Shown here: positions 1 through 8,218 of the stretch, one piece after another
Numbering within the stretch: the first letter of the stretch is position 1
How the letters are laid out: each line of letters starts with the position of its first letter
Assembly (NCBI RefSeq): GCF_021168555.1
Contig: NZ_JAJOZS010000006.1
Location: 166,593-230,592 of the forward strand
Origin: Stenotrophomonas sp. MMGLT7
Lineage (GTDB): Bacteria > Pseudomonadota > Gammaproteobacteria > Xanthomonadales > Xanthomonadaceae
Length of the DNA stretch: 64,000 nucleotides
Reading direction: 5' to 3'
Position numbers and translations under genes: made by a program
Notes under the pieces: generated by a model
The model's database searches: none
The model's input: the letters and a program-made list of their open reading frames with translations, nothing else
Told to the model about the DNA's origin: nothing

Positions 1-272
1 CCGCGCACCACCAGGCCCTGTCCAACCGCTTCGCCAACGCGACCGAGGCCGCCACGCGCTTCGAACATGATCGCTGGACCGTGTTGACCACTGGCGCACC
101 GGTGCTGGCCGATGCCGGCGCCTCCCTGGATTGCCGGGTCGGCCAGGTGACCGACGTGGGCACGCACAGCGTGTTCTTTTGCGAGGTCGTCGGCGTGGCA
201 ACCAGCAAGCAGGCTGGCGGGCTGGTGTGGTTCGATCGTGGCTACCATCCGCTGGGTCCGGGGGCGGGCTGA
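1..272 (+). CDS. flavin reductase-like protein (HpaC type), 3' part only
   Basis: The gene enters from the left edge; reading from base 3 gives about 89 residues to a TGA at 270-272. The visible part has the C-terminal half of the FMN-binding split-barrel flavin reductase fold, with NRFANA near the start, the stretch LDCRVGQVTDVGTHSVFFCEV and the terminal WFDRGYHPLG. Proteins of this family give reduced flavin to two-component monooxygenases such as 4-hydroxyphenylacetate 3-monooxygenase. Its place at the head of a catabolic gene set suggests that an oxygenase component may lie to the left of the window; that is inference. The N-terminus is not visible, so exact subfamily and cofactor cannot be given. 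Confidence 0.75.
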   Translation, partial: AHHQALSNRFANATEAATRFEHDRWTVLTTGAPVLADAGASLDCRVGQVTDVGTHSVFFCEVVGVATSKQAGGLVWFDRGYHPLGPGAG

Positions 273-594
273 ACTGGTGAGGGGCAGCGCATCTTCCGGA
301 GTGCATGCACCGGGATTGTGCGTGCAATGTGCGGGTTGCTGCGCTCCGGTGCGAATCGGCGGTGATTGCGCCGCGGGCAACGATCTCCCCTCGACGTGTT
401 ATCGACCTGACAACGGGCCGTAAACAGTATGCGGATGGACGGGAGCTTGACGGCCCCGTCGTCACCGCGGTCTGGTCATCGTCAGCCTCCGCGTTCTTGG
501 GGGAGGGATTGCTGGATCCGGTTCATGGGCCGGTGCCGACCGGTCCATCCTGTTTTTGCCTGCTTCGCCGTCGTTCCCACTCTCAAGGAACCCC
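273..594 (+). promoter_or_regulatory. upstream region of first TonB receptor gene, with block shared with 5645-5709
   Basis: No credible gene is seen in these 322 bases. Bases 366-430 align without gaps (constant offset 5279) to 5645-5709 upstream of the second TonB receptor gene. The shared parts are a TTGC-N7-GCAA dyad (366-380), TGTTATCGAC (397-406) and CAGTAT (425-430). A shared GTGCGTGCAA lies further upstream at 318-327 and 5600-5609. The palindromic parts look like operator half-sites, but the binding protein is unknown. The receptor start has CAAGGAACCCC in front of the ATG. Confidence 0.5.
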
Positions 595-2895
595 ATGAAT
601 CCGCAAGCCTCCCATCGCCAGCCTTGTTCCCTGCCGAAGGTTTCGTGCCTTCATCGAGCGATTCTGCACGGCATGGCGTCCTTCGCGCTGTCGCTCCCGG
701 CCCTGGCCGTCGCCGCCCCCGACACGCCGGAACCGGCCGGCGACGTCACCGGCAAAGCGCCCACCACGCTGGGCAACGTCACGGTCACGGCGAGCAAGAT
801 GTCGGCCGCCAGCACCGTGCAGGACACCCCGCTCGCAGTGCAGGCGATCGGCCAGGAGGACTTCGAGCGCAAGGCCGCATTGGATTTCTCCGACTTCTAC
901 CACCAGATCGACGGGCTGTCGGTGCAAGACAATGGCCCGGGCGACAAGCGCTACATCATCCGCGGCATCACCTCCAACGGAGCCGGCACCGTCGGCGTCT
1001 ACCTGGACGACGTGGTCATCACCGGCTCCAACGAGCAGGACGGCGGAGGCCAGCAGGCCGACGTCAAGCTGTTCGACCTGGACCGCGTCGAGGTGCTGAA
1101 GGGGCCGCAGGGCACCACCTTCGGCTCCGGCTCGCTGGCCGGCACCATCCGCTACCTCACCGCCCAGCCGGACCTGAGCCGGTTCTCCGGCAGGATCAAC
1201 AGCTCGGTACGCGCGACCAAGGGCGCCGAGCTCGGCTACCAGAGCGACTTCGCGATCAACCTCCCGGTCGTCAAGGACACGTTCGCGATCCGCATCGCCG
1301 GCTACGGCAGCGAGTTGCCCGGCTGGATCGACAGCAGGTTCGAGCAGGACGTCAATGGCGAAACCAGCAAGGCCGGCCGCATCTCCGCGCTGTGGAAGCC
1401 CAGCGACAACCTGAGCATCACTGCGATGGCGATGCAGCAGAGCACCGATCAGGATGGCAAGAGCTACTACAACCTCACCGACTATGCCGGCAACACGATC
1501 TCCGGCGGCAGCGACTACCGCCAAGCCGACCTGACCCGCAACCCCTGGAACGAGAACACCCACCTGTACAACTTCAAGGTGGAATACTGGCAACCGTACG
1601 GCACCTTCACCGCAACCGCTTCGCGCTACGACCGCCAGACCCTGTACAGCCGCGATGCCTCCTACGTGGCCGGCCTGTACTTCGGCCTGGACCCGTACAG
1701 CGACGGCCTGAGCAGCCTGCGCCAGCCCAACAGCCGCTCGGTCAACACCTACGAGGCACGCTTCGCCTCCGCCTTCGACGGCCCGCTGCAGCTGCTGGCC
1801 GGCCTGTACCAGCAGAACCAGAACCGCGAGTTCCGCAGCGTGTGGCCCTATGCCGATGCCGAGGGCAACGCGCAGACCGACGGACCTTCCCTGTTGGAGC
1901 GGACCCTGCAGACCGGCCTCGAGGAGCAGGCCGCGTTCACCGAACTGTCCTGGGACGTCAGCGAAAGGCTGAACCTCACGGTCGGCGGCCGCTACTACAA
2001 GTTCGACCTGGAGTCGCTGCCGCGCAGCATCGTCGGCGCCGGGGGCGGCAGCGGCAGCGGCTACGGCCTCAAAGGCAGCTCGTCGGACAACGGCTTCATC
2101 GGCAGGTTCAACGCCAGCTACAAGTTCACCTCCGACGCAATGGGCTACGTGCAGGTCGCGCAGGGCTTCCGTCCCGGCGGCGTCAACGACCAGACCGCCG
2201 CGGAACTGGCCAACGTCGCCATCCCCGCCGGCTACTCCGCAGACTCGCTGGTCAACTACGAGCTCGGCTTCAAGAGTTCCTGGCTCGACGAGCGCCTGAT
2301 CTTCAACACCGCGCTGTACTACATCGACTGGAGCGACATCCAGGTCACCGCGCAGGCGACCTCCGGTACCACCTCGTTTCCCTACACCGCCAACGGCGGC
2401 GGCGCGGAGGTGAAGGGCATCGAGTTCCAGTTGCAGGCCGAACCGGTGGACGGTCTGACCCTGGGCGTGTCCGGCAGCTACAGCGACTCCAAGCTCAGCA
2501 AGGACAACCCGGCCCCGAGCGACGGCGACAAGGGCGACCGCCTTCCCTACGTGCCCAGGTGGACCGCTTCGGCCAACGTCGACTACGCCTTCTCGCTGGC
2601 CGGCTGGAGCGAGGGCCTGGAGGGTGGTGTCGGCGTGGACTACTCCTATACCGGCGCGCGTGCGACCGACTTCAACGCGACCGTCAATACCTACCTGCCA
2701 CTGGACGCGTACTCGCTGCTGGGCGCGCACGTCAGTGTCGGCAAGGGGCCGTGGACGGTCACGCTGGCGGCTTCCAACCTGACCAACGAGGACACCGCGA
2801 TCAACTACGACGCGGTGGCCTATGGCGCCACGCCGTGGAATGTCTACGTCAACCGGCCGCGTACCTTCATCCTGAGCTTCTCCTACAAGCTGTGA
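595..2895 (+). CDS. TonB-dependent outer-membrane receptor
   Basis: A 766-residue outer-membrane receptor for energy-coupled uptake of a large or scarce ligand. The ATG at 595 follows an AAGGA-like site and gives a long signal peptide (hydrophobic core near residues 27-41, cleavage after LAVAA). A TonB-box-like stretch LGNVTVTAS follows near residue 60. The plug domain shows GVYLDDVV and RVEVLKGPQGTTFGSGSLAG, the family hallmark; the rest is aromatic-rich beta-barrel ending in SFSYKL. The gene precedes a secreted GH3 glycosidase by 67 bp in the same direction and resembles the second receptor at 5875 in size and promoter. This suggests uptake of a plant- or microbe-derived glycoside rather than iron, but the ligand is not deducible. 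Confidence 0.93.
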   Translation: MNPQASHRQPCSLPKVSCLHRAILHGMASFALSLPALAVAAPDTPEPAGDVTGKAPTTLGNVTVTASKMSAASTVQDTPLAVQAIGQEDFERKAALDFSDFYHQIDGLSVQDNGPGDKRYIIRGITSNGAGTVGVYLDDVVITGSNEQDGGGQQADVKLFDLDRVEVLKGPQGTTFGSGSLAGTIRYLTAQPDLSRFSGRINSSVRATKGAELGYQSDFAINLPVVKDTFAIRIAGYGSELPGWIDSRFEQDVNGETSKAGRISALWKPSDNLSITAMAMQQSTDQDGKSYYNLTDYAGNTISGGSDYRQADLTRNPWNENTHLYNFKVEYWQPYGTFTATASRYDRQTLYSRDASYVAGLYFGLDPYSDGLSSLRQPNSRSVNTYEARFASAFDGPLQLLAGLYQQNQNREFRSVWPYADAEGNAQTDGPSLLERTLQTGLEEQAAFTELSWDVSERLNLTVGGRYYKFDLESLPRSIVGAGGGSGSGYGLKGSSSDNGFIGRFNASYKFTSDAMGYVQVAQGFRPGGVNDQTAAELANVAIPAGYSADSLVNYELGFKSSWLDERLIFNTALYYIDWSDIQVTAQATSGTTSFPYTANGGGAEVKGIEFQLQAEPVDGLTLGVSGSYSDSKLSKDNPAPSDGDKGDRLPYVPRWTASANVDYAFSLAGWSEGLEGGVGVDYSYTGARATDFNATVNTYLPLDAYSLLGAHVSVGKGPWTVTLAASNLTNEDTAINYDAVAYGATPWNVYVNRPRTFILSFSYKL

Positions 2896-2962
2896 TCCGC
2901 CCTGTGGGGGGCCGCCGACCGGCAGCCTCGCAGGCCTTGCCGATCGACCAAGAGAAAACGCG

Positions 2963-5521
2963 ATGACCCGACGCCCTCTGTGCCTGGCCCTGATCCTCTT
3001 CTTGCTGCCCCTGGCCGCCGTCGCCCAGCCCCGCCCGTGGTTGGATCCGACCCTGCCGGCCGATGCGCGTGCACGCGCGGTGCTGGCGCAGATGAGCCTG
3101 GAGGAGAAGCTCAAGCTCCTCAATGGCGACGTGGAACTGGACGACATCGGTACCGGCGTCAATCCCTGCATCGGCCACATCGCGGCCAACCCGCGCCTGG
3201 GCCTGCCCGAGCTGTGCATGGCCGACGGGCCGGCCGGCGTGAGCAACGGCATGACCGGTGTCACGGTGTTCCCGGCACCACTGCTGGGCGCGGCCAGCTG
3301 GAACCCGGAGCTGATGCGCCGCTACGGCGAGGCGCTCGGCGCCGAGCATGCCGCCAAGCGCCACAACGTGGTGCTGGCGCCGACCATCAACATCGCCCGC
3401 TCGGTCCGCTGGGGCCGGCTGGCCGAGACGCTCGGCGAGGACCCGCTGCTGACCTCGACGCTGGGAACCGCGATCATCCAGGGCGTGCAGTCGCACCCGA
3501 TCATGGCCGACGCCAAGCACTTCGCTGCCTACAACCAGGAGACCGACCGCTTCGGCGATGCGCCGGGCTACGACGCGGTCAACATCGAGGTCGGCGAGCG
3601 GGCGCTACACCAGATCTACTTTCCCGCGTTCAAGGCTGCGGTGCAGGAGGGCAAGGTCGGTTCGGTGATGTGCGCCTACAACCGCATCAACGGCCGCTAC
3701 GCCTGCGAGCAGCCGGATACCTTCGCCGTGCTGCGCAAGGATTGGGGCTTCGACGGCTTCATCGTGGCCGACTGGTACTTCGGTCATCGCAGCCTGCTGT
3801 CGGCGGTCAGGGCCGGAATGGATATCTCGATGCCCGGCGGCAAAAACCCGTTCGGGTTCGAAGACTTCTACGGCGAACCGCTGGCCCGGGCCGTGCGTGA
3901 GGGCACGGTGTCCGGCGACGAGATCGACGCGATGGCGCTGAACGTGCTCACGCCGATGTTCCGGCTGGGGCTGGTGGACCATCCGCTGCCGCACACCGTG
4001 CAGGCCGACGTGCGCACGCCGGCGCACAGCGCGCTGGCGCGCGAGCTGGCCGAGCAGGGCACGGTGCTGCTCAAGAACGCCGGCGGCGTACTGCCGCTGT
4101 CGGCGGAGCTGAAGACACTGGCGGTCATCGGCGACGATGCCGGTGCGAACGTCAGCGCCACCCAGCGCTACGGCGGCTTCGTCAACTATCCCGGCATGCG
4201 GATCGTTACTCCGCTGGAGGCGCTGCGGCGGCGCGTGCCCAAGGCCACCTGGCTCATCTACGAGGCCGGTACCGCCGGCATCGCGCCCCTGCCATTGATG
4301 GACGCGTCGGAACTGGCGGGAGCAGGCTGGACCGCGCGCTACTACGACAACGGCGGCTTCCACGGCGAGCCGAAGATCACTCGCGTCGAACCGGGCATCG
4401 ACATCATCGACAAGGTGCCCGATGGCCTGGGGACACCGTGGTCGGCACGCTGGACCTCCACGCTGGTGCCGAAGAGCACCGGCCTGTACCGGTTCTCGGC
4501 CACGGGCGGCAGCGATATCCGCCTGTTCGTCGCTGGTCGTGAGATCGCCACGACCTGGAAGCAGAGCTTCAGCGGCACCGCCCACGGCGTGGCGGAGCTG
4601 CAGGCCGGCGTGCCGGTGCAGCTGCGGCTGGACTACGCCAGCGCTGCCGGACTGGCGCATCCGGGTGTGCGCCTGGGCTGGCAGCGTGCGCAGGATTCGC
4701 GGATCGCGGCCGCCGTCGAGGTCGCACGCCAGGCCGACGTCGCCCTGGTGTTTGTCGGCGACCACGTGTCCGAAGGCGCCGACCGCACCTCGCTGGCGCT
4801 GCCCGGCGACCAGAACGCCTTGATCGAGGCGGTGGCGCGCGCCAACCCGCGAACGGTGGTGGTGCTCAACACCGTCGGCCCGGTGGCGATGCCGTGGTTG
4901 GAGCAGGTAGCTGGGGTGGTGCAGGGCTGGTACCCGGGCGAACAGGCGGGCAACGCCATCGCCGCGGTGCTCTACGGCGACGTCGATGCCCGCGGCCGCC
5001 TGCCGCTGACCTTCCCGCGTGGCGAGGACCATCCGCTGCTGCTGCCTGCCGCGCGCTTTCCCGGGATCGGTAACGAGGCCGCCTACGACGAGGGCCTGCT
5101 GGTCGGCTATCGCGGCTACCACGCCACCGGCGACACGCCGCTATTTCCGTTCGGCTTCGGCCTGTCCTACACCCGCTTCGCGCTCGACCGGTTCCAACTG
5201 GTGCCGCGCGCCGGCCGGGTCGTGCCCGGGGCTACGGTGCGGGTGACGAACACCGGCGAACGCACCGGCACGCAGACCGTGCAGCTCTACCTGACCTGGC
5301 CGGAAGACGCTGGCGAGCCGCCGCGGCAACTGGTCGGCTTCGCCCAGGCCACTCTGGACGCCGGCGCCAGCGCGGTGCTGGACATCCCGGTCGCGGCATC
5401 GGCCGGGCAGGTGTGGGACGTGGAAAGCAGGGCCTGGAAGTACCTGCCGGGGCGCTACCGGCTCGAGGTCGGCACCTCGTCCGCCGACATGGTCGCCGGT
5501 CTGGAGTTCGTGCGCGACTGA
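2963..5521 (+). CDS. exported glycoside hydrolase family 3 beta-glycosidase with PA14 insert
   Basis: An 852-residue enzyme expected to release sugar from a beta-glycoside in the periplasm or outside the cell. Residues 1-21 form a signal peptide (LALILFLLPLAAVAQ). The GH3 N-terminal barrel spans about 40-340, with KHFAAYNQE and the nucleophile Asp270 in GFIVADW, where most relatives have SDW. A PA14-like module lies near 452-550 (WTARYYDNGGF), inside the C-terminal alpha/beta domain. A fibronectin-III-like domain ends the chain, preceded by FPFGFGLSYT. The size and layout match bacterial beta-glucosidases of the PA14 subgroup. The gene lies between two TonB receptor genes, so it probably trims a glycosylated ligand handled by them. 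The start has AAGAGA 8 bases upstream. Confidence 0.92.
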   Translation: MTRRPLCLALILFLLPLAAVAQPRPWLDPTLPADARARAVLAQMSLEEKLKLLNGDVELDDIGTGVNPCIGHIAANPRLGLPELCMADGPAGVSNGMTGVTVFPAPLLGAASWNPELMRRYGEALGAEHAAKRHNVVLAPTINIARSVRWGRLAETLGEDPLLTSTLGTAIIQGVQSHPIMADAKHFAAYNQETDRFGDAPGYDAVNIEVGERALHQIYFPAFKAAVQEGKVGSVMCAYNRINGRYACEQPDTFAVLRKDWGFDGFIVADWYFGHRSLLSAVRAGMDISMPGGKNPFGFEDFYGEPLARAVREGTVSGDEIDAMALNVLTPMFRLGLVDHPLPHTVQADVRTPAHSALARELAEQGTVLLKNAGGVLPLSAELKTLAVIGDDAGANVSATQRYGGFVNYPGMRIVTPLEALRRRVPKATWLIYEAGTAGIAPLPLMDASELAGAGWTARYYDNGGFHGEPKITRVEPGIDIIDKVPDGLGTPWSARWTSTLVPKSTGLYRFSATGGSDIRLFVAGREIATTWKQSFSGTAHGVAELQAGVPVQLRLDYASAAGLAHPGVRLGWQRAQDSRIAAAVEVARQADVALVFVGDHVSEGADRTSLALPGDQNALIEAVARANPRTVVVLNTVGPVAMPWLEQVAGVVQGWYPGEQAGNAIAAVLYGDVDARGRLPLTFPRGEDHPLLLPAARFPGIGNEAAYDEGLLVGYRGYHATGDTPLFPFGFGLSYTRFALDRFQLVPRAGRVVPGATVRVTNTGERTGTQTVQLYLTWPEDAGEPPRQLVGFAQATLDAGASAVLDIPVAASAGQVWDVESRAWKYLPGRYRLEVGTSSADMVAGLEFVRD

Positions 5522-5874
5522 GCGCTGCCGGGCCGGAGTTGCGCGGGAAAGCGTTGTCGTCGACGTATTGGCTCGGTGGGAGAGGCCCATACCACGATAG
5601 TGCGTGCAACGAAGCCGGTGGATGGAATCGGACATTCATAGCAGTTGCACCGCAAGCAACGAACTTCCCGCCGGCTGTTATCGACGTGTCGCTATACGGA
5701 AACCAGTATCGGTCCGTGGCCGCGACAGATGGTCGCATCCGCCGCGCGGCGTCCTCGGGCGGGACGTGCCCGGAGTTGTCAGGTTATTCAGGCCAGGGGT
5801 CGGCCACAGGGTTCTGTCTTGCTAACTGCGCAATTGCGCATCAGCCAACCGCTCCATCCTCCACGGGGTACTCC
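5522..5874 (+). promoter_or_regulatory. upstream region of second TonB receptor gene, with repeated block
   Basis: No gene is supported in these 353 bases. Bases 5645-5709 are the partner of 366-430: TTGC-N7-GCAA at 5645-5659, TGTTATCGAC at 5676-5685 and CAGTAT at 5704-5709, all in the same spacing as in the first copy. A shared GTGCGTGCAA (5600-5609) and GAATCGG (5625-5631) lie just upstream. This suggests that the second receptor and the genes after it have their own promoter under the same control as the first receptor. Confidence 0.5.
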
Positions 5875-8181
5875 ATGAATCCGAAGTCCATCCGTTGTCC
5901 GGGTCGCCATCCTGCCTCGGACCCTATGCCATCCAGGCTCGGTCGCGCCGTTTCGCTCGGGCTGGCGGGGCTGGTGCTGTCATGGTCACAGGCGGCCATG
6001 GCCGCGGACGAACCGGCCGAGGAGGAAGCGCAGCCGGCTTCCAAGGCGCCGGTCCAACTGGACAACGTGGAGGTCACCGCGCAGCGCCGCAGCGAATCGA
6101 TCCAGAAGGTGCCGGTGGCGGTCACCGCGATCACCGGGCAGGACATCGAGAAGAGCAACATCACCGGCATCGAGGGCTATCTTTCGCAGACGCCCAACGT
6201 CAGCTTCGCCAGTAACGGCTCGCGCGACCGCAAGGAGATCAGCGTCCGCGGCATCAGCAACCAGCTCGATCCCTACAGCGACGTGCGCCCTTCCGCCTAT
6301 GGCTTCTACATCGACGACTTCAGCGTGGCCTCGGCCACCTCCAACCCGGAAGTGGTGGACCTGGAGCGCATCGAGGTCCTGCGCGGCCCGCAGGGCACCT
6401 ACTTCGGCCGCAACGCCATCGGCGGCGCGATCAATATCACCACCCACAAGCCCGAGGACAGCTGGTACGGCCAGGTCGATCTCAGCTACGCCAGCCACAA
6501 CACCCGCAGCGCCACCGCCATCCTCAACATACCGGTGGCGCCGGGGCTGTTCGACCTGCGCCTGTCGGCCCGGCAGGAGAAGAGCGATGGCTACATCGAG
6601 AACGTCAACCCGATCGGCGGCGGCAACGATTCGGACTACAGTACCGCGCGCATCATCGCGCGGTTGACGCCCAGCGACCGGCTGACCTGGGACAACACGC
6701 TCAGCTATACCTCCGAGGAGGTCGGCATGCGTTCCGGCGTGCCGACCGGCTATCTGACCAGCACCTGGCGCTCGGTGTACTACGGCGGCGCCACCGGATT
6801 CATCGCCGACGACGATGGCGTGGGTTTCTATCCGGACAATACCGACCGGGTGAACTTCAACCGTCCCCAGAGCGTGGGCACGCGCTGGTGGTACGCCACC
6901 AGCCACCTGACCTATGACTTCGATGCGGCCACCTTGACCGCGATAGCGGGCTACCTGGACAACGACAGCTGGAACCGGGGAGATGTCGACGGCGGCAGCT
7001 ACGACTATTTCTACGAGACCGACAACATGACGCGCCGCTCCACCAGCGGCGAGCTGCGCCTGCAATCCAGCGGCGAACGGCTGATCGACTGGAGCGTGGG
7101 CGCGATGGGCGGCAAGGACAGCGGCAGCACTTTCCAGGAGACCTACTACGGCACCGACAACACCTTCGGCAAGAACGATGGCGATGTCATCACCGGCGTC
7201 TACGGCGATGCTTCCACTCGCTACGCGGCGGTGTTCGGCCAGGGGACCTGGAATTTCAGCGAACGCGCAAAGCTGATCCTGGGGGGGCGCTACTCCTACG
7301 AGAAAGTCCAGTACCACCAGATCCGCGCTTCCAACGGAGCCGTGAGCAGCGACAGCGATCGCAGCAAGGCATTCAACGATTTCTCGCCGAGGGTCACGCT
7401 TTCCTGGCAGGCGAGCGAGAACACGATGTACTACGCCACGATCTCGCGGGGATTCAAGTCCGGTGGCGTGCAGACCGCCCAAGCCTCGCTCAAGGATTCC
7501 TACGATCCGGAGACGCTGTGGAGCTACGAGATCGGCGGCAAGTGGGATCTGTTCGATCACCGCCTGCGCCTGGATGCCTCGGCCTTCTACATGGACTGGA
7601 AGAACGTCCAGCAGTCCACCCGCTTCTACATCAGCACCAGCGGCAGCCTGGTCAGCGTGACCGGCATCGACAACGCCGCCAGCGCCCGCAGCTTCGGCTT
7701 CGACGGCAGCGCCACCATGCGCATCACCAGCGACCTGACCGCCTCGCTGCAGGTCGGCTACCTCAACGCAAAGTACCTGAACTATCAGAACGCGCTGATC
7801 GACGGTGCGGTCATCGGCGCCAGTGGCATGCCGATGATCAATGCGCCGCGCTGGACGGCATCCACCCAGCTGGAGTACCGCCGCCCGGTGTCCGGTAACT
7901 ACGAAGGATTCGTGCGCGGGGAATGGTCCTTCCGCGACCAGGCGCTGACGTCTTCGTACGGCCTGCGCTATGACCAGTATCCGTTCGTCGCGCCCAGCTA
8001 CACCAATACCAACCTGCGCTTGGGCATCGAGTCGGGCAAGCTGACCGTAACCGCCTACGTCGAGAACCTGTTCGACAAGCACTACTTCACCAACGTCTAC
8101 GAGAAGGCTTTCTACTCGGGGGTGCAGGCCGAGCCGGCGTACCGTTCGGTCGGGCTGAAGCTGTCGTATCGTTTCTATTGA
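5875..8181 (+). CDS. TonB-dependent outer-membrane receptor (second copy in locus)
   Basis: A 768-residue receptor. The start at 5875 gives a signal peptide ending near WSQAAMAADE. The TonB-box-like segment LDNVEVTAQRR follows, then the plug with YGFYIDDFSV and RIEVLRGPQGTYFGRNAIGG, and a barrel that ends in LKLSYRFY. The plug motif differs from that of the receptor at 595, so the two are relatives, not a recent duplication; their upstream control region is nevertheless similar. The gene is followed after 37 bp by hyuA in the same direction, which ties the imported ligand to the Hyu enzymes. Earlier in-frame starts exist back to 5413 but would run through the non-coding control region. Confidence 0.93.
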   Translation: MNPKSIRCPGRHPASDPMPSRLGRAVSLGLAGLVLSWSQAAMAADEPAEEEAQPASKAPVQLDNVEVTAQRRSESIQKVPVAVTAITGQDIEKSNITGIEGYLSQTPNVSFASNGSRDRKEISVRGISNQLDPYSDVRPSAYGFYIDDFSVASATSNPEVVDLERIEVLRGPQGTYFGRNAIGGAINITTHKPEDSWYGQVDLSYASHNTRSATAILNIPVAPGLFDLRLSARQEKSDGYIENVNPIGGGNDSDYSTARIIARLTPSDRLTWDNTLSYTSEEVGMRSGVPTGYLTSTWRSVYYGGATGFIADDDGVGFYPDNTDRVNFNRPQSVGTRWWYATSHLTYDFDAATLTAIAGYLDNDSWNRGDVDGGSYDYFYETDNMTRRSTSGELRLQSSGERLIDWSVGAMGGKDSGSTFQETYYGTDNTFGKNDGDVITGVYGDASTRYAAVFGQGTWNFSERAKLILGGRYSYEKVQYHQIRASNGAVSSDSDRSKAFNDFSPRVTLSWQASENTMYYATISRGFKSGGVQTAQASLKDSYDPETLWSYEIGGKWDLFDHRLRLDASAFYMDWKNVQQSTRFYISTSGSLVSVTGIDNAASARSFGFDGSATMRITSDLTASLQVGYLNAKYLNYQNALIDGAVIGASGMPMINAPRWTASTQLEYRRPVSGNYEGFVRGEWSFRDQALTSSYGLRYDQYPFVAPSYTNTNLRLGIESGKLTVTAYVENLFDKHYFTNVYEKAFYSGVQAEPAYRSVGLKLSYRFY

Positions 8182-8218
8182 TCCGGCAAACCCGGAAACA
8201 TCCACAGGAAACCGCAAG

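Noticed and set aside
305..598. Short plus-strand frames in the interval before the first TonB receptor gene
   Set aside because: No ribosome site or motif; the region carries the control block shared with 5645-5709.
583..3264. 893-codon open frame on the minus strand across the first TonB receptor gene
   Set aside because: Antisense shadow of a high-GC gene; repetitive Val/Gly/Ala/Arg-rich product without motif, while the plus frame is a clear receptor.
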